From UBA5239 sp040391785 (GTDB lineage: Bacteria; Verrucomicrobiota; Lentisphaeria; Victivallales; Victivallaceae), in NCBI GenBank assembly GCA_040391785.1, contig JBEBXH010000006.1, positions 60,401 through 124,400 of the forward strand: a stretch of 64,000 nt of DNA. The letters are read 5' to 3'. The notes beneath the pieces were generated by a model that ran no database searches, was not told where the DNA came from, and saw nothing but the letters and a program-made list of their open reading frames with translations. Shown piece by piece: positions 56,991 through 64,000 of this stretch (position 1 is the first letter of the stretch; each line of letters opens with the position of its first letter). The position numbers and the translations under genes are program-made.

Positions 56991-57572
56991 TTATTTTGCG
57001 GGGCTCAGCAGGGCGCCGGAGATCAGCAGCGTGATTCCGGCTACCATCAGCAGAATGCCGATGACCCAGATCACCGAGGCCAGGCTCAGCAGCGGGAAAA
57101 ACAGGAATGCTACCCCCAGCACGATCGACAGGCCGCCGGAAATCCGCATGAGCACGCCGCGTCCTTTCGGGTATTTGGCGGTCAGCAGCATGACGCCGGA
57201 AATGACTTGCCAGACGCCGACGAACATGATCCAGACCACGTCCATGGCCAGCGGCCTGGCCACCATCAGGATCCCGAGGATCAGCATCAGGATGCCGTAA
57301 ATGACGGTGAACGCCTTGCCGCGGCCGGCCAGGCGGAATGAACTGAAGGTCACAAACAAGCCGTCGATGATGATGAAGATCCCGATGATCGTCGTCAGCA
57401 CCACCAGCGATTGCCCCGGCATGGCCACCAGCAGGAGGCCGATCAGGGCGATAATCACTCCGCGCAGGACCAGAACCCAGCGCGACGTACCTTTGATTTG
57501 CAGCAGCGGGGTGATGATTTCCGCTTGTTCGGTCAGAATTTCCTGAACATTGTTTTTTTCGTCTTCAGACAT
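56991..57572 (-). CDS. HdeD/DUF308-family membrane protein
   Basis: 193 aa with SD GGAGAGGAAAA. A short acidic cytoplasmic N-terminus is followed by six membrane helices in pairs (WVLVLRGVIIALIGLLLVAMP, SLVVLTTIIGIFIIIDGLFV, VIYGILMLILGILMVARP, VVWIMFVGVWQVISGVMLLTA and the last two). The repeated Gly-rich pattern and MARPL after the third helix are HdeD-like. HdeD is linked to acid resistance in Escherichia coli, but most homologues are uncharacterised. It lies convergent to the TolC-like remnant (stop 5 nt away) with no partner gene; a single-gene unit. Confidence 0.85.
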   Translation of the reverse strand: MSEDEKNNVQEILTEQAEIITPLLQIKGTSRWVLVLRGVIIALIGLLLVAMPGQSLVVLTTIIGIFIIIDGLFVTFSSFRLAGRGKAFTVIYGILMLILGILMVARPLAMDVVWIMFVGVWQVISGVMLLTAKYPKGRGVLMRISGGLSIVLGVAFLFFPLLSLASVIWVIGILLMVAGITLLISGALLSPAK

Positions 57573-57654
57573 GGTTTTCCTCTCCTATAGTATTATGTTG
57601 AATTTCTCCTGCATAAATACTATACCCTTTGAATCAGGAAAAGTCAAAAGGAAA

Positions 57655-58398
57655 TCAGCTGCCTGCGATCACTTTTACTTTGAAGCGGTTGTCGCGGGCG
57701 GAGAGGTCGAGTGCTTCTTCGGTGGTCAGGTGCGAGGCAGCCACGTTGTTCAGGTACCGGCGGCACAGCGTTTCGGCTTCGGCCATCTGTCTGGCGGTGG
57801 GGCGCGGCCACGTTTGGCCCGGCACCGGGATATAACCCATGATGTGAAACGGAATGTCGCGGCTCAATCCGCCGAGGAATTTCACGGTCCCTTCAAGTTC
57901 ATCCAGATCGACCAGCCCGGGCACGAACACCATGTTGGCGGCCAGCTCCATGCCGGACTCAAAGGCGCGGCGGAAATTGTCGTAAATCAGCGATTTCGGT
58001 CGCCCGGTGATTTGTTCATGGAGAGCGTCGCTCCAGGCTTTGAATCCGATGTTGGCGCCGTCGAGGTTCGGCAGCGGCAGTTTGCTGCCGTTGGTGTGGC
58101 CGAGTTTGGTCACGGCGCCGAGTTCGTTTTTGGCGAAATCGAGCATTTCGTCGAGCTCGCGGGCGGTGGTCGGTTCGCCGCCCATGAAATAGACCTTGAC
58201 GGGGCTCACGCTTCGCAGCGCCGACTTCATTTCGTCCACGGTCAGGAACCGCTCCGGTTTCGGGTATGCCAGCCCGGGCACGCCGTCCGCGCCGCTGCGG
58301 AGTTTGTAGCTGCAAAAACTGCATTTAAAGGTACAGCCGTAATTATGCAGCGTGGCGAATTTGTATTCCTGATGATAAGTAATCCGGTGAAAAGCCAT
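57655..58398 (-). CDS. Radical SAM protein (activating-enzyme-like)
   Basis: 247 aa. The Cys motif is YGCTFKCSFCSYK (CxxxCxxC), with VKVYFMGGEPTTARELDEML as the SAM-contact GGEP motif and NIGFKAWSDALHEQITGRP further on. No additional Fe-S cluster cysteines and no SPASM domain, so it resembles glycyl-radical-activating or small radical SAM enzymes. It starts at the ATG that overlaps the upstream TAA by one base (TAATG), making it co-translated with a periplasmic-binding protein. Substrate unknown. The family call is firm. Confidence 0.87.
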   Translation of the reverse strand: MAFHRITYHQEYKFATLHNYGCTFKCSFCSYKLRSGADGVPGLAYPKPERFLTVDEMKSALRSVSPVKVYFMGGEPTTARELDEMLDFAKNELGAVTKLGHTNGSKLPLPNLDGANIGFKAWSDALHEQITGRPKSLIYDNFRRAFESGMELAANMVFVPGLVDLDELEGTVKFLGGLSRDIPFHIMGYIPVPGQTWPRPTARQMAEAETLCRRYLNNVAASHLTTEEALDLSARDNRFKVKVIAGS

Positions 58399-59177
58399 TA
58401 TTCGGTTCCTTGGATAAGTTTGCGCAGGGTTTGGATGGCGTCGGCGGGATCGAGCCCCGCGACAAATGTTTTCCGGTCGACGGCGTAAATCCGGTTATTT
58501 TTCACCGCCGGAACCTCGCTGAACCCCGGGCGCCGCCGCATATCTTCCACCGCGGTAAAATTTTCGATGAAAATGATGATATCCGGCGCTTGTGCTACGA
58601 TGTATTCCGCGCTGATGGTGCCGGATTCGGTGATCTGAAGCGCGATATTTTCGCCGCCCGCCAGCGTGACCAGGTCGTTGATATAGGAGTCGCGCCCGCC
58701 GGTTTTGAACCGCGAATAAAGCTCCACGTATACTTTCGGTTTTTTAGAAGATGCGTTTTCGGAGAGCGCGGTCAGTTTCTTGAAGTCGGCGATCAGTTTT
58801 TCGCCGGCTTCTTCCGCGCCGGTCAGTTTGCACAGCGCTTGGACCACTTCCTCGTAATTCGCGGCGCGGACCGGCGGCAGCTTGATGATTTCCAGGTTCG
58901 GCAGCGCACGCACCATCTCGGTCTGGTAATCCCAGATAATGGCGTGCGTGATGCCCATCGCCGTGATTTTTTCCAGCGACACGGTTGCGCCGCGCCCGAT
59001 CACCGGGATATCCTCCGTGCCGGGCACGATTTGCCCGTAAAGGTCGATCGCTTTCAGCTTATCTTTCTGCCCGGTGCGGATGATGATGTCACTGGCGGCG
59101 GTGCAGAGCGAGAGAATCCGGACCTCCGCCGCAAACAGCGAGGTCGAGCAGAACAGCAGCACAATCAATAATTTCAA
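58398..59177 (-). CDS. BtuF/FecB-type periplasmic substrate-binding protein
   Basis: 259 aa from a TTG start with GAGGAG 8 nt upstream; the TTG overlaps the upstream gene's TGA (TTGA). A signal peptide (MKLLIVLLFCSTSLFAAE) is followed by VRILSLCTAASDIIIRTGQKDKL, VIGRGATVSLEKITAMGITHAI, RFKTGGRDSYINDLVTLAGGENIAL and APDIIIFIENF, as in class III binding proteins for cobalamin, haem or siderophores. No ABC permease or ATPase gene adjoins it. Pairing with the radical SAM gene points to a metal or cofactor role, but that is inference. Confidence 0.85.
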   Translation of the reverse strand: MKLLIVLLFCSTSLFAAEVRILSLCTAASDIIIRTGQKDKLKAIDLYGQIVPGTEDIPVIGRGATVSLEKITAMGITHAIIWDYQTEMVRALPNLEIIKLPPVRAANYEEVVQALCKLTGAEEAGEKLIADFKKLTALSENASSKKPKVYVELYSRFKTGGRDSYINDLVTLAGGENIALQITESGTISAEYIVAQAPDIIIFIENFTAVEDMRRRPGFSEVPAVKNNRIYAVDRKTFVAGLDPADAIQTLRKLIQGTE

Positions 59178-59866
59178 AATGCATACTCCTCGTTGGCATA
59201 ATCCCAGTAGCGGTTTTCCATCGAATTGAACTTCAATCCCGCCACGTGGCCGTCGGCAAATGCCGCATTGAATTCCCGGTTCCGCTCGTTGTGGCGGAAC
59301 GAAACATATTTGCAATATCCGTCGCCGACATACAGTTCGCCGTTCAGCGTCCCGAGCGTCGGCTGCGCCACCGTGGTACCGATGTAGTAGCTGCCGGCGT
59401 CGGCCACGCAGATGAATTCCGAGGGTTTGCGGATCAGGTTCGCGCCCACGCCGTACCACAGCGAATACGGCTTCACCCGGTACTGGTCATCGCTGCGGTA
59501 ACATTGGTTGATGCCGTAGCTGAGCTTGTTGATATCGCTGGTGCTGTAGACGACTTTCTTGTCCTCGGCGCGCCGGTCGGAGGGGCAGACGAACACGTTT
59601 CCCGAGCTCTCCTCGCTTTTTTCGGCGAGGTAAGGCACCATCAGGTCGACCCAGCGGAGCCCGCCGCCGCTGACCGGAGGCGTGAAGTTCCACTCTGAGC
59701 TATAGCTGAAATAAGCCAGCCCCATCTGCTTGAGGTTGCCCACGCAGCTGATCGAGAGACTTTTGTTCCGGGCGCTGTTCAGCGCCGGCAGCAGCATTCC
59801 GGCGAGGATGGCGATGATCGCGATCACGACCAGGAGTTCAATGAGCGTAAAATTTCTTTTCTTCAA
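59174..59866 (-). CDS. Pseudopilin-like protein with prepilin N-terminal domain
   Basis: 230 aa from a TTG start (no in-frame ATG fits; SD weak or absent). The leader MKKRN precedes FTLIELLVVIAIIAILAGML and LPALNSARNKSLSISCVGNLKQMGLAY. Glu +5 is present and the residue before Phe is Asn, not Gly. The C-terminal VSFRHNERNREFNAAFADGHVAG has the H-x9-DG-like motif. It is the first gene of an operon with a binding protein and a radical SAM enzyme, showing that these solitary pseudopilins are not limited to polysaccharide loci. Confidence 0.83.
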   Translation of the reverse strand: MKKRNFTLIELLVVIAIIAILAGMLLPALNSARNKSLSISCVGNLKQMGLAYFSYSSEWNFTPPVSGGGLRWVDLMVPYLAEKSEESSGNVFVCPSDRRAEDKKVVYSTSDINKLSYGINQCYRSDDQYRVKPYSLWYGVGANLIRKPSEFICVADAGSYYIGTTVAQPTLGTLNGELYVGDGYCKYVSFRHNERNREFNAAFADGHVAGLKFNSMENRYWDYANEEYAF

Positions 59867-59945
59867 AACAATACCATGATGTAATTATTACGTTTAAAAA
59901 ATTCGTAATAATTTATCATGCCATTCCGGGAATTACAACCCGGTT

Positions 59946-61121
59946 TCAGAAAATCTTTGCTACCAGCTCGGCGATCATCTTCATGTTCTGCGGGATCTGG
60001 ATGTGCTGCGGACACTTTTTCACACACGCGCCGCAGGCGGTGCAATTGTGTGCCTGATGATTTTTCGGCAAACTGCCCATCCGCCAGTCGAAAAACATCG
60101 CCTTCTGCTTGAATGTCTCGTCGCGCGGGCCATTCACATCGGGCAGCCACTCGTGGCCGACGATTTCATTGTACGCGGTGAACACCCCCGGAATATCGAC
60201 CTTGAACGGGCACGGCATGCAGTAACGGCAGGCCGTACACGGGATCGGGCGGTTCTTCAGGTAAACATCCAGCGTCTGTGCCAGGAGTTCGCGCTCGCGT
60301 TTCGTCAACGGCTTGAAGTTCTCCAGCGTAGCCACATTGTCCTCGACCTGCTCCATGGTGCTCATGCCGCTCAGGACCGTGAGGACGTTCGGGAGCTCCG
60401 CCACGTAGCGCAGCGCCCAGGACGCCGCGCTTTTCTCCGGCGCCGCCTCCTGCAGCATCTTCAGCGATTCCGGGTTCAGCTTCGCCAGCATCCCGCCGCG
60501 CACCGGCTCCATGACGATGCAGGGAATCCCGGCATCCGCCAGCAGCTCGTACATTTCCCCGGCTTTGTTGATATCCCAATCCAGATAATTCAGCTGGATC
60601 TGCGCGAAATCCCATTCATAAGTTTTCAACAGGTGCTTGAGAAACTGCATAGAGCCGTGAAACGAAAACCCGAGCTTACGGATGTGCCCCTTGGCCTTTT
60701 GTTCCTGCAGATATTTCAGCACGCCCATTTTTTCATAAACGCGGTTGAATTCGGCCTTGGTGGTCAGCGAATGAACCAGATAATAATCGAAATAATCGAC
60801 CTGGCATTTTTCGAGTTGCTTCTCAAAAAGTTCGTGCGCCTGCTCCGGCTTTTTGATCACCCACGATGGGATCTTGGTGGCCAGGTAATAGCTGTCGCGC
60901 GGGTATTTGCGCAATACTTTGGCGGTGAACGTCTCCGATTCCCCGCCGTGGTAGAGCCACGCGGTATCGTAATAATTGACGCCGTGATCGTAAGCGTAAT
61001 CGATCATTTTTTTGGCCAGCGGCTCGTTGATTTTGCCGTTTTTGGTGGTTGGGAAACGCATGCAGCCGAAGCCGAGCAGGGAAACTTTTTCGCCGGTTTT
61101 TGTGTTTTTACGCATTTTCAT
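59946..61121 (-). CDS. Aldo/keto reductase with C-terminal 4Fe-4S domain
   Basis: 391 aa. The AKR barrel shows LLGFGCMRFPTTKNG, DHGVNYYDTAWLYHGGESE with catalytic Asp and Tyr, YLATKIPSWVIKKP with the Lys, and DYYLVHSLTTKAEF. The C-terminus has two cysteine sets: IPCTACRYCMPCPFKVDIP and HNCTACGACVKKCPQHIQIP, typical of ferredoxin-like clusters in this AKR subgroup. It probably reduces or oxidises sugar-type carbonyls using electrons from the clusters. A single gene with its own SD (CAGGAG); the spacer upstream holds the 9-bp palindromic array. Confidence 0.93.
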   Translation of the reverse strand: MKMRKNTKTGEKVSLLGFGCMRFPTTKNGKINEPLAKKMIDYAYDHGVNYYDTAWLYHGGESETFTAKVLRKYPRDSYYLATKIPSWVIKKPEQAHELFEKQLEKCQVDYFDYYLVHSLTTKAEFNRVYEKMGVLKYLQEQKAKGHIRKLGFSFHGSMQFLKHLLKTYEWDFAQIQLNYLDWDINKAGEMYELLADAGIPCIVMEPVRGGMLAKLNPESLKMLQEAAPEKSAASWALRYVAELPNVLTVLSGMSTMEQVEDNVATLENFKPLTKRERELLAQTLDVYLKNRPIPCTACRYCMPCPFKVDIPGVFTAYNEIVGHEWLPDVNGPRDETFKQKAMFFDWRMGSLPKNHQAHNCTACGACVKKCPQHIQIPQNMKMIAELVAKIF

Positions 61122-61185
61122 AGTCAGGATCTCCTGAAGATAAAATATAACCCTATTGGAAATATTGCAATCGCGATTATATTAA

Positions 61186-61260
61186 AAATAGGACACATAG
61201 GACAAATAAGACGTATAGGCAAATTTCCTATTGGTCCTATAAGTCCTATACGTCCTATAG
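61186..61260. repeat. 75-bp inverted array of 9-bp ATAGGAC units
   Basis: The left half has units ATAGGAC, ATAGGAC, ATAAGAC and ATAGGCA 9 bp apart. After a 7-nt CAAATTT loop (61220-61226) the right half repeats them on the other strand (CCTATTG, GTCCTAT, GTCCTAT, GTCCTAT). Compared arm to arm, about 25 of 34 positions pair; mismatches fall mainly at the two spacer positions between the 7-mers. No coding content. Confidence 0.75.
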
Positions 61261-61279
61261 AAAAATATAAGGACTGGAC

Positions 61280-61972
61280 ATGCATTCATTTTACTGCCGG
61301 GAAATACCGGAAAGCGGCACCTTGACCCAGCTGGAAGAACACAACGCCAGGCATCTTTTCAAAACCCTGCGCGGCAAGCCCGGCGAAAGTGTCGAACTCC
61401 TCGACGGCCGCGGTACCGTGGCGCTGGCCGAGATCCTGCCCTCCCGTGAACTGCTGGTCAAGGAACGCTCGGCCACGCCTGAACCGCTCGTAAAACTGCA
61501 TCTCTTCGCCGCGCCGCCGCGCCGCAATCCGCTGGAGCAAATGCTGCGGCAGTGCGCCGAGGTGGGCGTGTGGTCGATCACACCGGTCATCGCCGAACGT
61601 TCGGTGGCGCTGCCCGCCCGCGAGAGCGCCCCGGAACGCTGGGAAATCATCCTGCAGGAGGGGTGCAAACAGTCGCAGAATCCGTTCCTGCCGCAGATCA
61701 ACGCGTCGATCAGTTTCGCCGCCGTGCTGGAGATCGTGAAACAAGGCCGCATGACGGCATTTTTCGGCGCGCCCGGTGCCGGGCAGGCGCAGATTCCCGC
61801 CGGCGTCACCGATATTATGTGGATCGTTGGCCCCGAGGGCGGCTTTAGCCCCGCCGAAGAGGAACAGCTACAACAAGCGGGCGCGCAACGCTGCCGCATC
61901 GGCCGCTGGATCATGCGCATCGAAACCGCCGCCGTCTGCGGCGCCGCCATCCTACTCAACTCAGCGGATTGA
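61280..61972 (+). CDS. rsmE: 16S rRNA (uracil-1498-N3)-methyltransferase RsmE
   Basis: 230 aa with SD AAGGA. HARHLFKTLRGKPGESVELLDGRG is the N-terminal PUA-like part. The SPOUT knot has LEQMLRQCAEVGVWSITPVIAERS, WEIILQEGCKQSQNPFLPQI, IMWIVGPEGGFSPAEEE and the closing WIMRIETAAVCGAAILLN. The enzyme methylates N3 of U1498 in 16S rRNA. Its stop lies 1 nt before the next ATG, linking it with two proteins of unknown role. The promoter is unclear because the palindromic array ends 20 nt upstream of the start. Confidence 0.95.
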   Translation: MHSFYCREIPESGTLTQLEEHNARHLFKTLRGKPGESVELLDGRGTVALAEILPSRELLVKERSATPEPLVKLHLFAAPPRRNPLEQMLRQCAEVGVWSITPVIAERSVALPARESAPERWEIILQEGCKQSQNPFLPQINASISFAAVLEIVKQGRMTAFFGAPGAGQAQIPAGVTDIMWIVGPEGGFSPAEEEQLQQAGAQRCRIGRWIMRIETAAVCGAAILLNSAD

Positions 61973-61973
61973 T

Positions 61974-62426
61974 ATGATGAAACCTCGTTCACAAGTGAAA
62001 ACCATGTATCTGGTGGCCGCTGCCGTTCTGTTCGGCACCGTACTGCTGGCCAAATTCCAGAATGCCGGATCGGCTCCCATGTTTACCGAGAATAACCCGG
62101 TATTGGAAGCCTACAAATCGGCGCGCGCCGTGGATATGATTGAGATTGGGAATTACAACCATAAATCCGCCGTCATTGCGGATCTTTATTATGCCAACGG
62201 TTTATACCGGGCGGCCTGGTTCCGCCTGAGGGAGGCGGCTATGCACCACGATCCTGCGGCGGCTTATTCGTTGGCATATCTCTACAGGAATATGGAGAAA
62301 AATCCGGAGTTGGCGGTTTTCTGGGCGGAAAAGGCAAAAAGCTGGGCGGCTTCTTCCTCTCAGTACAATATTTACCTGCTGGCCGACAAATTTCTGAAAG
62401 AATTACCGGGACCGAGGCAAAAATGA
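61974..62426 (+). CDS. Small membrane-anchored Sel1/TPR-like protein
   Basis: 150 aa starting at MMKPRSQVKTMYLVAAAVLFG, an uncleaved signal anchor. The rest is helical: YNHKSAVIADLYYANGLYRAAWFRLREAAMHHDPAAAYSLAYLYRNM with the A-x-Y-SLAYLY pattern typical of Sel1/TPR repeats, one or two copies. Such proteins scaffold others. Its stop overlaps the next start (ATGA at 62423). No partner can be named. Confidence 0.65.
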   Translation: MMKPRSQVKTMYLVAAAVLFGTVLLAKFQNAGSAPMFTENNPVLEAYKSARAVDMIEIGNYNHKSAVIADLYYANGLYRAAWFRLREAAMHHDPAAAYSLAYLYRNMEKNPELAVFWAEKAKSWAASSSQYNIYLLADKFLKELPGPRQK

Positions 62427-63913
62427 AACTCAATAAGACATCAATTATTCAAGCTGTTTCTGTGCTTTGCCTGTTCGCGATCATCGCAATCAGTATCGTG
62501 GTCCAGTACGGCGGCCTCCTGCTTCACGGCGAGGGGCAGGTTTTTCTGGTCAATTATTGGGATAATGCACGGTCGCTGGCGGCAATCGTCATGGACCCGC
62601 TGAACAATGACTGGGGGTCGTATCAAGCCCGTGAACTCAGTTATTTCTTTGATTACCTGGATGCGCGTTTCATCCGCATTTGGATCGATTGGGGAATTCC
62701 TCATTTTTTCTCGCTTTCCACGATAATCTGTTACTTGGCCATAGCCGTCATATTCCTGCTTGCCGGCGGCAAAACGTTCAAAAATCTGAGCCGGGGTTCG
62801 CTGCTGGCGGCAAGTTCGCTGCCCTTGGTCATGCCGGGGATATTTTGGGGGCTGTGCTATTTCCGCTCGTCCAAGCCCGGGTGTGCTTTGGCGCTGGCGG
62901 TAATCGCATTTTGCCTGTATTATTTTTTTCATAATTTTCGTGATGACGGCAAAGAAAAATCACTGTGCGCTGTATTCATCCTGGTTCCAGTCATGGAGTT
63001 TTTTATGATGATGATGGATCGGCAGGGGATGTTTTTTGCGCTGGTCATTACCATAGGACTTGGTTTAACGCTGGGAATGCTGGCTTGGCGGAGACAGGAT
63101 GCGGGAGCGGGCCGCCTGATCAGGCTGACTCTTTACTCGTTCGGAGTGATTGCGTTTGGGGCTTGGTACAATTACTACCTCGGACCGGAACTGATATTCG
63201 GCGCCAATGGAGTCTTTCCAGGTGCTGGATTTCAGGAAATGGGGATGTCCAGTCTGCTTAATTTTCGGGGTGGGTTGGCGTTTTTCATGCAGAATATGGG
63301 GGGGATGTTCGGCGGCCTGGGGAGTTGGGCCGGATATATTTTCACCATCTTGATCGGACTGGGAATTGCCGCTCCGTGGTTCTGGCGTAAATCGCATCTT
63401 GACGCTGTCCGGAGGTCTGGATATTTGCTTTTTGCCTATGTATATCTGGTTGCGGCCATGATCGGCGCGGCCAACATGATGACCGCCCGGCATCCGGCCA
63501 TGCTGCAGGCCGATGTGATCCGTGGCGGTTATTTCGCTCCCAATATGGTGATAATGATATTTTTCTTTCTGATATCTCTGGATTCGGTGTCCGCTATCTG
63601 GCGGTACCGACACAAAAAAATACTTATTTTTGCGGTATTGTCACTGTTGCTGTTGGCGAATATCTGTTATTTGCCCGAAGCAAAAAGGCGGATCGAAAAC
63701 GGTCACCTCAGTGGCCCCTGCCAAAATGCCCAGGTCTTGCTCCAAATCCTTCGCCGGCCGGAAATCGATTATCAAAGCCTGAGCCTTTCCGTGCGGGAAT
63801 ATAATTTCATCGCCGCGGCGCGGAGAGATAAAAAGCTCGAATACGTGCCCGGATTCCGTTTCAGGGGCTTTACCTCCTTTTTCGATTCTCCGGGCAGTGC
63901 TCCGCGCCGGTAA
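62423..63913 (+). CDS. Polytopic membrane protein, GT-C-like
   Basis: 496 aa with about eleven hydrophobic helices. After helix 1 there is an extracytoplasmic segment (QVFLVNYWDNARSLAAIVMD, NDWGSYQARELSYFFDYLDARF) with the Asp-rich start seen in GT-C glycosyltransferases and O-antigen-type transferases; the C-terminal soluble tail is about 80 residues. These resemblances suggest a lipid-linked sugar or related transfer, but no family is recognised with certainty. It is the last gene of the RsmE operon in the window; 87 nt of sequence without a recognisable gene follow. Confidence 0.6.
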   Translation: MKLNKTSIIQAVSVLCLFAIIAISIVVQYGGLLLHGEGQVFLVNYWDNARSLAAIVMDPLNNDWGSYQARELSYFFDYLDARFIRIWIDWGIPHFFSLSTIICYLAIAVIFLLAGGKTFKNLSRGSLLAASSLPLVMPGIFWGLCYFRSSKPGCALALAVIAFCLYYFFHNFRDDGKEKSLCAVFILVPVMEFFMMMMDRQGMFFALVITIGLGLTLGMLAWRRQDAGAGRLIRLTLYSFGVIAFGAWYNYYLGPELIFGANGVFPGAGFQEMGMSSLLNFRGGLAFFMQNMGGMFGGLGSWAGYIFTILIGLGIAAPWFWRKSHLDAVRRSGYLLFAYVYLVAAMIGAANMMTARHPAMLQADVIRGGYFAPNMVIMIFFFLISLDSVSAIWRYRHKKILIFAVLSLLLLANICYLPEAKRRIENGHLSGPCQNAQVLLQILRRPEIDYQSLSLSVREYNFIAAARRDKKLEYVPGFRFRGFTSFFDSPGSAPRR

Positions 63914-64000
63914 AATTACGAAAATTGGAACTTTTCCTTATTCAGCCATGTCTATGAGGGGGTATGCGGCGGATTTGCCTTTTGGCGTTTGTCGTATATA

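Noticed and set aside
61186..61260. CRISPR array
   Set aside because: The unit is only 9 bp with inverted halves and no spacers of 25-40 bp; it is a palindromic microsatellite-like array.
1..64000. tRNA, rRNA and transposase genes
   Set aside because: No cloverleaf-like gap, rRNA segment or DDE/Tnp motif was seen by eye; a tRNA-search program would be needed to exclude a missed tRNA.

Overview
The window (about 57% GC by eye, apart from a few AT-rich gaps) looks like a chromosomal segment of a Lentisphaerota bacterium related to Victivallis. This is inferred from gene content, not from a marker gene. The indicators are four solitary pseudopilin genes of the FTLIELLVVIAIIAILA type placed next to secreted carbohydrate enzymes, several GntR-type regulators with sugar-binding effector domains, a DUF4091 protein, large Ser/Thr kinases with a DWG motif, and a VIT/VWA protein paired with a rhombosortase. 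No rRNA, tRNA, CRISPR array, phage or transposase gene was recognised.

Layout. 1-5737 (+): the 3' end of a PEP-synthase-like gene, then a tightly overlapping set: DUF3419/BtaA-like aminocarboxypropyl transferase, polyprenol/phytol-kinase-like membrane protein, GNAT acyltransferase and AMP-forming ligase. This is a plausible uncharacterised lipid or head-group pathway. 5814-8296 (+): BlaI-type repressor and BlaR1-like M56 peptidase, followed by a 158-bp MITE-like inverted-repeat element that fills the convergent gap. 8459-17359 (-): a polysaccharide-type operon led by a GntR regulator fused to a solute-binding-protein-like domain (deacylase-like M14 enzyme, pseudopilin, secreted protein, 1088-aa beta-helix protein, alpha/alpha-toroid-like protein). 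17532-21735 (+): a divergent operon with a GntR/LacI regulator, pseudopilin, GH-A enzyme and PocR/AraC regulator. Both promoters and candidate operators are visible in between. 21875-24551 (+): VIT/VWA protein with a GlyGly-CTERM-like tail and its rhombosortase, behind a near-consensus sigma-54 promoter. 24532-26815 (-): short alanyl-tRNA synthetase plus STAS protein. 26875-27285: AT-rich gap. 27286-32937 (+): pseudopilin, lipoprotein, a membrane protein with an SD-hiding hairpin, and a GntR/LacI regulator with a perfect operator followed by a DUF4091 protein. 32916-38629 (-): AAC(3)-like/TIM-barrel fusion, cyclase, Schlafen-type protein, AhpD-like protein and RecJ. 38825-41486 (+): Nudix, ABC permease, structured intergenic segment, FtsQ-like protein. 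41476-50845 (-): four tandem paralogous Ser/Thr kinases, each with a C-terminal extracytoplasmic Cache sensor. 50947-53620: AraC regulator divergent from Gfo/Idh/MocA and ThuA genes. 53841-55747 (-): a second BlaI/M56 pair with a perfect BlaI-type operator. 55853-56986: TolC-like lipoprotein gene broken by one in-frame stop. 56991-61121 (-): HdeD-like protein, pseudopilin/binding-protein/radical-SAM operon, Fe-S aldo-keto reductase. 61280-63913 (+): RsmE and two membrane-associated proteins.

Themes. (1) Small self-contained catabolic cassettes of regulator, private pseudopilin and secreted enzyme. (2) Heavy investment in envelope sensing: four kinases, two M56/BlaI pairs and a STAS protein. 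(3) Convergent or spacer gaps filled by palindromic elements, several built from 9-bp units with a conserved 7-mer. The best candidates for something undescribed are the four-kinase Cache locus, the sigma-54/rhombosortase/VIT-VWA pair, the BtaA-like lipid operon and the non-glycine pseudopilin processing sites.
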